Shown: piece after piece, positions 23,101 through 58,490 of the stretch
Layout of the letters: each line of letters begins with the position of its first letter
Numbering within the stretch: position 1 is the first letter of the stretch
Source of the DNA: Apteryx mantelli
Lineage: Eukaryota > Chordata > Aves > Apterygiformes > Apterygidae
Assembly (NCBI RefSeq): GCF_036417845.1
Contig: NC_089984.1
Location: 3,472,001 to 3,536,000 of the forward strand
DNA length: 64,000 nucleotides
Direction of reading: 5' to 3'
The notes under the pieces: generated by a model
The model's input: only the letters and a program-made list of their open reading frames with translations
The model's database searches: none
Told to the model about the DNA's origin: nothing
Made by a program: the position numbers and the translations under genes

Positions 23101-26100
23101 CTAGTCCTTTCTAGCTCCTCCAGTCCACTTTCGGTTCTCAGGACAGCTTTAAGAGTTAATTTTTCTTTTCTTTTTTCTGTTTTTAACCTCCTGGTATGTT
23201 TGTATCTGCTTGTGGACACAAGAGGGGAAGGCAAATTGGGGATACCTCTACCCCTATCATGGCCATAAATCACAGCTCTTCTGAGTGCTGTCGTCCTTTG
23301 GATCAATGAGGCAGATTCCTTTCAACCTTGGCATATTTGCTGTGTTTAAATAGGTTGCTCGCAAGTCTGACCTGCTCAGATGGCACCTTGCAAGGGTCGC
23401 TTCCTCCCCCAGGTACAGCAGTCCCAGATGGAGGTTTAGCAGCCCTAGGAGCACCCTCACCTGGTGAGGAAGAGCGCCTGCCAGAGCATGGGTGAGTGGG
23501 GAGACAGGTCTCTGTAGTGTGTGTGGCTAGTCCTTCATCTGAGACACGTGGTGGTCACCTGTGCTAACCTTGCACCTTGTCTCTTAAGTATTTTTAATAA
23601 CGGGAACAGCTTCTCTGAGATCTTTTGCTAAAGCTGAAGAACAGAGCCCAGGGAGATCTGCTGAACACAGCCCCACAGCCTTGAAATGATGGACAGAGGA
23701 AAGAGCCTGTTTCTCTGCTCTCCTTCCCCCACAGAGAGACCAGTTTGCCCCAGAAATCTCCTCTGAAAGGGCAGCTGGGTGCCTGGATCTCGTGAGCTAC
23801 TAGACACAGTCTGCTTACGATGTATGCCCATGGTCTGCCAGTTGCCTTTTCATGTCTCAGCTAGGAGAGCTCTTGTTTTCCTCAGCTTCATCATCTGATC
23901 AGAAAAACTGAACCCCTGTAGTCCAGAAACTGTCAGAAATCTTTTAACCAATTTTACTCTTGAAAGACTCGAGTCTAAGCAAGGATGACTCTCTTGAATA
24001 CCACCCTCTGAGGATGGGGTGGTTCCTCCCTCTGGTTAATGCAATGGGGTCCAACCAATCTGGGATTGGCTTTCAACCACTTTATCATGATGGCTTCAAC
24101 TTGCTTCAAGTGCTTTACTACGAGGTACCTTAGACTCCTGTAAAAATCAAAGCAATTCATCCAAACCCTGCTTTTTTTAGCACTTAATGATTTATTGTAT
24201 CCTTTCATTTCCCTTTCCAGACTTAGGAAAATAACTGTAGAGTCAAAGGATCTCTTCTCTGGATTTACGTGCATGTTTGATGCCCTGGGTTACTTTTGGT
24301 TGATGTACTCTTTAACTTAATTAATAATTGCTTCTGCTGAGGCTTTACCACTGGTTGCTGCAGACACTGGTCATAACAACATAACCTTGCAGAGCATCAC
24401 AGCACACTCAAAGCACTAAAATGTTGTTCTGCAAGTCATTAAAATAGTGAGAAATAGATTTCACTGCCTTTTACTTGGAACGTGCGGTACAAGGTGCAGG
24501 TTACCTCTGCAAACCTGCCAGCTGGTATTTTGAAGCTTAGCGGGAATTACTGTAATTGCTGATTTTCCTTTTCCCTGGGGAGAAAGATATGCTACCAGAA
24601 CCGCTGCTTGCACAACTGTTTGTTTTTAGTTAATTTTGGTTCATCTCAGCTTCTTCCATGCAGAGCGGGTTGGGCATGAGCAGTATGAGCTGAGTCTGTA
24701 GTGCCTGCAGCCCATAGCGGAGAAGAGATTCATCTTTGCTGCCTGGCAGATTGCTTTTAGGCAGCGAGATGAGCCGCAGAAATGGGACTGCTCATGCAGC
24801 CCTCTGCTGGGTGATTCAGTCTCTGCTGTCGCTCCAAGGTGATTTTTTTTTTTCTTTGCTCTTCCACTTTGTATTTGATAGGCTTTTAGGCAAATCAAGT
24901 TGCAAAGGATGTCAGGAGGCCATCTATTGCTCTGCACTGATCTTTCTCTCTTTGCCTAGAACGTGCGACTCTGTAGCTTTGAGAAGTGTCAGATACTGTG
25001 ATATTTTATTGTATTGTATTTTATTTTTTAATTTTTTTTTAGCAAGGGTGCCTTGAAATGTGTTTCCATGCTTTGCGTTTTGAAAGAGTGACGGAAACGC
25101 ACCTCATGATTTTACCTTGCAGCCAGATAACCTTTCCTGGATTAAATCCAGGATGAAATTTTGACAGATTTTAACACTTGACCCAGTGCCTTCCTGATGA
25201 TCCGGTTTGCGCTGCTGTTCAGTACAACAACAACGTGGGTGGTTTTCCATGTGTGCTCATCTGGGCCACCCACTGGTGTCATCTATATGTGGAAGGTGCT
25301 GGCTTGTCCGTGCCTAGTGATGTGATCCCTTTATAGCTGGGCTTCATTCAGTGTTTTAGCTAATGGAAAATCTTAGCCAGGTGAGGGGGAAATCAAGCAC
25401 GATGCTTGAGTGTCGAAAGTAATAAATGTTATGTATGAAATGGGGAACTGATGTTTGGCTTTTTGCTGTTGTTTTAAATAACATCTGGCAAAATATTTTT
25501 CGCTTGTATTTATGGTGGCATCTGAGCCTTTAACCCACTTGCATTTAATCCGCAAATAGATTTAAGTCATAAGATCTTGAGAAGTTTAGGGTGTTCCTCA
25601 TGTCTGAAAATTAACCAAGTATTAGACAGCAGCAAAAAGTTTTCCAGAAGTGCAGGAGGGTTGTTACTTATTCTACTTTCCAGAATAACTTTTGGATAGT
25701 GGTTGGTAGGTACCGCTTGCTGCTTCAGTTCAGATGCGACTGAGGAATAATATTGTGATAGAGAATAAAAGCGTGTTTTGGAGCACTGACTGTACTACAG
25801 TGATTTAGGAGGAAATGATTTAGAGGTGCTTATTAATTATTTGGGCCAAAAATGTGGATTGTGGTGATATGTTGTGCACGACATCTGAGTTTAGAAATCG
25901 TAATCGTAGAAATCGTTTGAGCTTTGCCTGCCTTTTTGAAAGCCCTTCTCCCATTTCAGCCTGGAGGTTTCGAAACTTTCTGCGTGTGTTCTCGGCTGGG
26001 TTTTCCAGCAGGAATGTCGCTGTTTATTAACACAAACAGCTCTCATCCCATTGCTGGGAGCAGTTTTCAGCTAGGCCACAGACCTCTTGTGGCACCCCGA

Positions 26101-29100
26101 GGAAGCCGCTCTCACGGCGTTTCTCCAACACGGTGCGCTGTCTCTGAACGAACCGTTTGCAAACACGAAAACACCGTGTCATAAAGAGATGTTGGCATCC
26201 GTCCTGGAAAATAGCTTCACACCCTGACTGGCTATTTAGCACATATGCGAGGACAGGTGCTTAAGGCTCTTGAAGGACGTCACGGTCAGCCCAGCTAGTG
26301 CTGTGACTACAACAGGTTTTTGTTACAGAGCTCTTTGTAGGCCTCCTCTTCCTTTTTTTTTTTTGCGTTCCTTTCTCTGTCTGTTATCACTTCTGTTCTT
26401 CTTTTGCTTCCCTGCTGAAGTTTTAAGTTTCAAATTTACTTGCAGAAAGGGGTCCTGGGCTTCGCTGACATACCTAGAGATGGGTTTAGCCATGTTTCCT
26501 CCTATTTCTTACAGCGCTTCCTGGAGCAAAGGAGCTGAAACAGAAGTAGCAGCAGGCCTACAGCCAACACGTCTGAAGGGAGAGTGAGCAAAGGTATTTT
26601 GCTGTCTCTTGTTTTTCCTTGGGAGGGCAGCCCTGAGACGAGACTAGGGAGAAATGTTTGTACCAGGTATTGGGTGGAGAGCGTAGCCTGGGTCCTGAGA
26701 GCACCTGTAATTAGGGATGTGAGATCTTGATGCAATCATGCTTATCTGCAGCAAAAAGACTCCTGTTGATTTTATTTCCTAGCAAAACCCACCTGCACCC
26801 TACTTAAATTGCTCGAGTCCAAATTCAGATAGCTCTTGTGGCCAGAGAAAGGTATTTCCATAGCAGGTAACTCTAAGCTGATACTCCTGCCAAATGCAGA
26901 TCTGACAGCTTCTCCCAGCTAAAGGGTGGCAGATTTGATTTTACCAGAAGAACTAGAGGTTTCACAAAGCGATTTAAGGCAGCTGCACTAATACCATCTT
27001 GAACTGGCAACTATGCTCAAGTTTTTCTTAGAAATAGTTGAGGAGGTTTAAACTCAACTCAGATCTTGGTGAAAAATCTGAATTGCAGCACATGCTCCTG
27101 GAAACAGAAGATGCTCCAAAAGGAAATCACTGCATTTCTCAGGTATTAGACTAGAGAGCCCGAAAAAGATCTCGTGTTACTGCTTAGTACTTCGGGGTCT
27201 GTCTGGAGTTAGCTACTGCTCTGTGCCAGCCCAGTTGCAGCAAAAAGATGGGAGGAAAGAGGCCACCTAAACTGGCAGAACAACCATGGGAACTGTTCAA
27301 CTTTTGGTAACCTATACACTGGCATTTGGACAACTTATGGTGAGTTGGGCTAGTTATTGGATTAGCTGGGCTTACTGAACATGCTCTCGGAAGCTGAGGA
27401 TTTAGCCACAGAACTTGACTCTTTCCTGGACAGGAAGAATCTGCTGTTAATGAGGGAACTGGCTCTTCTCTGAGACTTGTGAGAACATCAGTATCAAGAT
27501 TATATCATGGAAAACCCGCAGCAGTGTTGATGAAGGGGCTCTGGGGTCCTCTGCTTGGAGCAGGACTACCACCAGCAGTAGGTCAAGGCAGTCGTCGCCT
27601 TCTCTCTCGAGCCTTGAAACACTACATCCAGCGTGGGAGCAGTTTTGGTGGTCAACAGAGCGCAGGCAGTGCTGTCGTGGTGGAAAGAGGCTCTCCTGTT
27701 CCTCAGGCATGAACATCAATCTAGAGCAGAAGGACACACATCTACCTGGGGTGAAGAAAAAATCATCCAGAAGATGGGAATAGGCTCAGATGCTTTTAGG
27801 ATGGCTTTGAGATGCTGAGCATAACATCCTGTAAAAAGCAAAGACAATATTGCCACCTGCAAATGCATCTCTCTGTGTGTTTATGCCTGGATGGGGTTGG
27901 ACAGGGTCTTTCCAGATGATCAGGAAAGCTGGAGCAAGAGTGAGGTGGTGAATCATAGGGCTATACTCAAGCCTGGCCATGATTTCCTCCCACCACGTCC
28001 CCCCCAAATCCTACCCCAAATCTTAGCCCTTCAGCCAACACAGTTAAGTACTGCTGCGCAGAGCAGGCATTTGAGTGTTTTCACTGGGAAAGGTGGTGAA
28101 GAAAAGCCATGTGCTGTGGTCTGATAAGTCACTTCACAGCGTGTGTCCTTGTCAAAGCCCGAGCAGTTTTTCTGCTGACTACTCTGTGCAGAAACGTTAT
28201 CTCCTGTTGTCAGGATCCTTCCGTATTCACGCAAAAAGGACTTTGTTCATTCTTTAATAAACAACTTTATGTAAGAAGCTTCACAATCACTTCCTCCTCC
28301 TCGTAGTCAGGATCACAGGCTTTGGTGAATGTTTTGGGTCCATGTGAATAACATACCCATATTGAGAGCTGATGCTTGCTTCATTTTTCTACTACAGGAA
28401 CTGACCAGGGTTGAGAAATAGGCTTGAATCGAAGTATCTGTCCTCCAAATGCCAAGGTCTGCAGTGCACTTGGACTCGCAGACTTCGTGCAGGAGTGCGC
28501 CTGCCAAAGGCCTGCTGGAGAAGTGCTCATCACTGCAGGGTATCTGCAGTGACTTCCCAGATAAAATGATTTACTCCAAGAAAAATGCAGGGTTGATGCA
28601 GCTGCTTTCAGCGGTTGCAGAAATTCAGCCAGAAGTTCTGGCTTTGTAGAAGGTGGCACAAAATGTTCCAGTCTGATAAAGAAAAGACTGAGCAATGTAG
28701 TGCTTTTTTGCAAAAAGAAAAAGTCTATTCATTCCCTGTCCATCCTTTTAATACGCCCCAGCTGAGGCAAACAAAAAGTCAGCCAGATTATGCAGCAGAT
28801 CTGTCCTCTTCCTGGCTCTGTGTATGTGGTGAGTTATACCAGCTGGTGGGTCTCTTCCGTACTCTTTATTATGAATTTAATTAACACAAAGGCAGAAAAA
28901 TCTGTGTGAAGCTGCAGGAGGGTGAGAACAGGGTGATAAAGAAGAGCTTTCTGAAGACATTCAAAACCCCACACTTTATCCAGCGAGATGCATGAAGGAT
29001 CTGAATTTTGCATGCAGAAAGCAGTGGCTGCTTCACCTGAAACACGGGGCAGAAACTGTTGGTAGAAAATGAAGTTTTAATTACAGTGCAAATGCTTGTG

Positions 29101-32100
29101 TGTTTTGGCTTTGGGCCATTCAAGCTGAGATGTCTCTGGCCTCCAAACCAAAATTCAATCAGGCATGTAAAAATCATGCTGTCAGGGTACTGTCCTGATG
29201 ATAATAAACCACGTCAGAACAGAAGTGATCCTCTGCAGAAGGCTTTTATCCTCCTAGCTAAGCTAAGGTGTTCATTCCTTCAGTCCTCAGCCTTTGAAGC
29301 ATTATTGTATAGTGAGAATCCAACTCGGATTTTTAACATATGAAACCTTTTGTGGTGGTTACGCTTGGGTAGAATGTGATGATCACAGCCTATTTCTGGT
29401 GGGGCCAAATCGTATCCTGGCCGGCCCCCAGAAGCTGCATGTCTGTATATGGTTTGGCCAAAAATGATAGCTGTGAGGAGTGTTACAGCCGTAGATGAAT
29501 GCCCATGGTGTGATGACGAGCTGAATTCAGGCTAAGCCGCTCTTAGCCGCTGCTTGGAAGGAGCTGAGATGAAAGCAGCTATTAAAGCTGTAACAAGCAG
29601 CACTATGAGGCCGTGTGAAGTGTTGTAACAGGAGTCTGGAAATGAAACGGGAAGAACGGAAAAATACCCCAGGGCTGAACTGCAGCTCCAAACACGTTTC
29701 ACGTTTCTGATAGACTTTCCTCCATTAAAATCAGGGCTCTTTAGCCTTCCGCATTTCACTGTAATTTTGTCTTCTCCAATGCATTCAGGTAAAGCCACTG
29801 AAGGCTTTGACCTACAAATTCAGTAATCCCATATCTAATCATAAGCAAGTACATTCGTAAGAGAAGCGTTTTCTTAGAAACCCCAGGGACTGTAGTTTAC
29901 TTTCATAACCTTCTCTGGTGATGGCCTAACTGAAACTTTGAAAATCAGGAATGAGATTTGTAGATGTTGAAATGTTCTGCCTTAATTACCCAGGTGCTCT
30001 TTATGCTTTACAGCTGGAAATTTCACGCACAATTACCGGGCTCTCCCACTAGATATTCCTGTAGTTTTGTGCTGCTTTTGAAGGGAAATGCAATGTTGGC
30101 ATTGCTTGGGCGTATTGGTTGGTTTGTTTTTGCTTTACTGATAGTTTTTTGGCTATATCCCTTGCAGTGAAGCAGGCAATAGTGAAGCACCACTGATGGA
30201 GCATTATGTTCTTCCGCACTGCAGTCCGTGAGAAGGTCTATGCTATAATGGATTCAGGACTGAAGAGAGGATCAGCAGAAAAGAAAGGGAAGCAAAGGGA
30301 CAGAATGGAAAAATAAGTACTCTGCTTGTTTAGTCTCTCTTAGGACTTGCTTCAATTTGAGTTTTCTATGGAAAGAACACCTGGAAGGTGTCCAGCATGT
30401 ACCTTCCTTATGGCATAACCACGTTGAACAGTCTTTTATAAGATCTTCCCCAAAATGTGTTCTGAAGTGGCATCACCCCCTCCCCGCAACAACAACAACT
30501 GGGTTGTCTATTGGTCTTTTCCGGAGTTATGGAGCTGCAGTGAGGACTTTTCTTAAGGTTTTTATGTTTTGTGAGGTGAGACTGGAAGGCCGAGCCATAT
30601 CTACGCGAATTGTTTAAAATTCATTTTCTTAAAGATTCATTATGACCTAGCAAATATGCCACCCTTAAAAAGAGTCCTTGCTCTTCTTGCCAACATACAA
30701 CGCATTCCTGTGTCCCATTGGTTCATCTCTGGCCCGGGGACACTCGCCTATCAGCAGTGTGATAGTCTGCTCGTGGTTTTGTCGAACACAGCTCTTCAGT
30801 TACCTCCAGGGCTGGTGCAGAATTTGGGGCAACCTTGCCGTTTTCGCTATTCATACAAAACCCCTAAGCTGAGTGGTACTGCTCAGAGGTTGCCTGCAAT
30901 GGAAGAAAGTCCAGGTAGGTAACTATTGCTCTTTGCAATGGCTGGTGTGCTCTCCTTGGGCAAGGGGAGGGAAAGCAACGCATGCAACACCCATCCTACC
31001 CTTTGAGTCTCATACCTTCATAGCGTCGTGGCTGGGTATGGCTGCGTGGTACTCTGCATCGGGGTGAATCATTCCAAACTAAATTACAGCTGTGTGTCCA
31101 GGGTGAAAATATAAGATGCTTGTTAAGAAAGAAGAGAAACTCAGATAAAGCATGCTGGCTCTCTGCAGGGACAGATCAAGGAAAACTGGTCTGGTTAGCA
31201 CATGTGACTGTGATTTCACACCCAGGTCAGGTTCTGGAGCAATTCAGCCACACTTCTGCTGCTCTTTGCCTGAGCTATTTGCTCAGAGGACAGAAGCGAT
31301 GCTCAGTCAAGAGTTGAGTCCTACCCACTTCACTGAGAGCACAGTCCAAGTATGAGTTCTTGCATGCACTTGGAACGGGTCCAAGGCTCTTCTTGCTACT
31401 TCTCTGTGCAGAGCTGTTGAAAGGTACTGGGCTGATAAATACACAGCCATGCTCAGGGGTCAGCTCACATCCAGCACTGTGCCTGAGCCAGAACATGCTC
31501 CCTGGGACAGGCACGACACGCAGCCTGACATGGATCGGTGGACCCTGGGCTGGATTTAATAAACCTTGCTGGTCTTGAGCTGGCCTGCTGCAGAGCCATC
31601 AGGGTCTCTCCTGGACTCCTGGGTCCAGGTGTTTCCCCTAAGTAGGATATTCCCAACAGCGCAGAACTCCCCAGGGGTATTTTTCATCCCCTAAGGCAAA
31701 ACAGATTGGTTTCAGCCAGTGGAAGGGGCACTAAGTTTCTTCAGTATCGCAGCAAGAAGATAACATATCGGAAAGTCTTACTTATTCCCACCAGCCAGTC
31801 CAAGAATTGCTGAGTCAAAAGGAGATACTGAATACAGCCTTGAAACAATAACTCAAATTCCATGTACTTGATGCTAGCTGGGATATTAACCCTTGAGTTT
31901 GGGGGTGCAAGAGAAATGGTGGCAAAAAGAGGAAGACCAAATCTCCCGTGATGATTGGCTAATGGAAAGCTGAGCATGACAGAAAATGTTGGAGGTGATC
32001 CCATCCTTAAATTCTCCCTGAAACACATGGGAGTTTGAGAAGCTGGGGGAAGAAACAGCATAGTGCTCACGGGGTCTTTCACCACCTCCCTCCCTCCCCA

Positions 32101-32600
32101 AGCAACGGCAAACAGCTACCATCCCAGGGATGGGATGGAATGGGACCTTTGGGTTTGGGAAGAGCAAACCATCAAAGCTTTTTGGGCAAAGCATGCTTTA
32201 GCAGCTGGTGAATTCATGCCTGATAGAACCAGCCTGTGGCTTGGCCAGAAAGCCAATGGAAAAAGCAAACGAGCTTAAAACCTGAGGGTATGTTCCCACG
32301 TTCAAGTTCACTTTCTAAAAAAATTTGGCAATCCTGGAGACTGACCTTCCACAGAGATTAGGAGACCTGGCCAGATAGGAAGAAGAGGCCAGCCCAAAGG
32401 CAGGTCGAGCTATGCTGAAGCCAAGAAGAGGGAGGAAGCCTTATTCCCAAACTCCTTGTGCACCACAACTGACCAGTGCAATCCCAGAAAGGTTATTTTA
32501 GAGAGACAGGCACTGTTCATCATCTAAAATAAATGTGTTGAAAAATCCTACTTCCCTTTTTGATAAAAATTATTGATCTGTTTCTTCTTATCTTGTGCAG
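20186..32600. other. Intergenic sequence between SGMS1 and ASAH2
   Basis: About 12.4 kb after the SGMS1 poly(A) signal. No recognised coding exon on either strand. Open frames here (the longest about 144 codons on the - strand at 21982-22416) show no family I know. A + strand frame at 30656-30914 ends at a donor-like CCAG|GTAGGT but lacks a convincing acceptor or promoter. The ASAH2 promoter may lie in the last few kb of this stretch, but I see no clear TATA box or CpG island. Confidence 0.6.
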
Positions 32601-32764
32601 TGCCTGACTCACAGGGCTACAGCAGCAATAAAGTCAGTTTTCAAGCTATGAGAGGTCCTTTAGACCTTAGGACATGCAAGGAAGCTCAGCTACAAACAGA
32701 ATTGAACGTACTGAAGCCATACATCGTCCAGAATACGGAAATTTCTAATAAGCTGTGCTACAAG
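32601..32764 (+). other. Candidate noncoding (5'UTR) exon of ASAH2
   Basis: A 164-nt segment is bounded by a good acceptor (pyrimidine-rich tract then CTTGTGCAG, ending 32600) and a strong donor (TACAAG|GTAAGT, GT at 32765-32766). It is open in one frame, with an ATG at 32648. Joined to the next acceptor at 34318, that frame does not match the ASAH2 frame, so a 5'UTR exon is the simplest reading. It could instead be an exon of an unknown transcript. The encoded peptide is not recognised. Confidence 0.4.
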
Positions 32765-34318
32765 GTAAGTTTGCATAGGATTTCTTAGTACTGCTCTGAT
32801 CCCAGCTCGCTGCAGGCCAACACTGCAGCCACAGCAGGTTGTTCAGGGCTGTGCTCAGGCAAGTCCGGACAATCCCTGAGGGTGGAGACCCCCCATCTCT
32901 TTAAAACAAGAACCCAAACCTTTGGAGGATGACACATATGTGGTTCAGTCATGGGCAGCAGTGTGCAGAGAAGTGGGATCTGCAGTAAGCTTTAGCTACT
33001 AGCACATCTAAGGATGCATGAAAGTGGCCAAAGCTATTTTAAAGGCTTATTTCTAACTTGGACAGATGCATGCAAGAAGGGCGAAAGGCATATCTTTGAT
33101 ATAAGTGCCAGTCCCACCAGGGAAACCTGAAATCCTTGATGCAAATCTAGGATGCCAGAGCAGGACAAAGAGGAGGTCACTGTTGTTTTTTCATACAGGG
33201 TAAAATAGTGTATTTCCCCATAGTCTTACTTTGAATAATTTTTTTTGTTAATCTTTTAAAGAGCAATAAACCTGTGTCTGAGGTGGAAGAATGGTATGCA
33301 AAAATCTAATCCAAGGAGCTCAGTGTTTGATGAAAAAAAGTTAGCATCTAAAAGCAGGGTCTTATCATGGAAATCTGTGATGCCCTTTGATTATAAATGG
33401 TTGCATTGTTCACAGCATGGATCCTGGTGGGTCCTCCAGCAATCTGTCTCCAAGTGTTTGAGCAGATGCAATATGCCTAGGAGGGACGGGTGCCTTTCTC
33501 TGGGCGCTTTGCTCCCAGCGCTGCTATGGTCCGGGGGAAATCAGGGATCTCACTGGGAGAAGTGTTAGAGTTTGTGTTGTATCACAGGCAATCCTGAGGA
33601 AGGGAGAAACATGCTGTGTTCCTAAAATTCGTGGGTTTGGGTTTTTATTATAATGATGGGACAAAAAAACCACAACCACTGTTTTTTTCCAGCTGGGTAT
33701 ATGTTTGTTTTGCACTGTGTTTCCTAAATTAATATCACCATCATCATAATAATTGTTGTTTTGCAATATTGCTCCAAGCATGAGCAGCAGAAATGCTATC
33801 AAGTCTCAGGCTGCAATATCCCTCTCAGCTGCTGTACAGGATCTGGTGGAAGACTTGGCTTTATTTAAAAGATTTGTGGACTTTACTTGTGTTATTTTTA
33901 TTTGGATTTATTTATTTTATTTGTGGAATTTATTGAAAAGATTTCTTCAAAAGATTCAAGCAAAGTGTTCTCAGAAGCTTGGGTCTGCTAGTTCAGGCAT
34001 TCTCCCCGTCCTATCAGGCCTCGCGACAGGGAGACATCATAGCTCACTGGAGATATATTTTTACTGTCTTAAGCAGATTTAAAAAAAAAAAAAAATCACT
34101 GTCACTGCTTTTCATTCTTATCACTGCATGCTGGCTGTTCTGCCACCCGCCCTGGGCAGCTCAGAAGAACGGGATGGAAGGTGATGACGCAAACCAGAGC
34201 CCAGCGAGTGCATGGGGCTCTTCAAGGGTGTGATCTGCGACTGCTCTGGGTGTGACGTGCCCAACGCCAGGCGGTTGTCCCCGCTGCCTGTCATATGTCC
34301 TCCTTTCTCTTTTCACAG
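32765..34318 (+). other. Sequence between candidate noncoding exon and first ASAH2 coding exon
   Basis: If the 32601-32764 exon is real this is an intron ending in TTTTCACAG at 34318. It contains the CR1 fragment, TTTATTT-rich sequence near 33890-33930 and an A15 run at 34080-34095. No coding exon recognised. Confidence 0.5.
32795..32895 (-). mobile_element. CR1 LINE fragment, worn
   Basis: The stretch resembles the 3' part of avian CR1 read in reverse: GATCCCAGCTCGCTGCAGG, then AGCAGGTTGTTCAGGGC, then a GGGTGGAGACC segment. The same blocks in the same order occur at 40515-40860 and 47515-47800. Boundaries are approximate. Confidence 0.5.
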
Positions 34319-34332
34319 TGTGTGCTCCCACC

Positions 34333-58189
<23,857 letters not shown>

Positions 58190-58490
58190 GTGATTTCCTC
58201 CAGTAAAGGAATTTTTTCCTTTGAACAGTTCATTTGATATCTGTGATGTTCAAATCCACACTTGCGAGTTGTTCTTACAGTGTTTGTGACTACATATGTC
58301 ATTTTTGTCCCTCAAGTGCTGCTGGTTGTCTGTTGCTGTGCAGTGCAGCTCTACTTTCTGTAAAGTTTTGACTTGTTCCTGCAGTTCAGCCTAAGTAGTT
58401 TGATATACTTTCATTCGAGTTGTTCTCATCCTGGACTGTTCTCCTTGCAGTTGATTCTTATGGTAATAAAAGATTAACTATTTTATTTTA
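58190..58490 (+). other. ASAH2: ASAH2 3' untranslated region
   Basis: About 300 nt from the stop codon to just past the AATAAA at 58465-58470. It is short and T-rich. The end point is inferred from the hexamer. Confidence 0.65.
58465..58470 (+). terminator. ASAH2: Polyadenylation signal AATAAA for ASAH2
   Basis: TGGTAATAAAAGATT, the first canonical hexamer after the ASAH2 stop codon, 276 bases downstream of it. Confidence 0.65.

Noticed and set aside
30656-30914. Frame ending at CCAG|GTAGGT in the intergenic region, considered as an ASAH2 5' exon
   Set aside because: The donor is good but no acceptable acceptor or promoter is visible and the peptide is not recognised. It is left only as a note in the intergenic entry.
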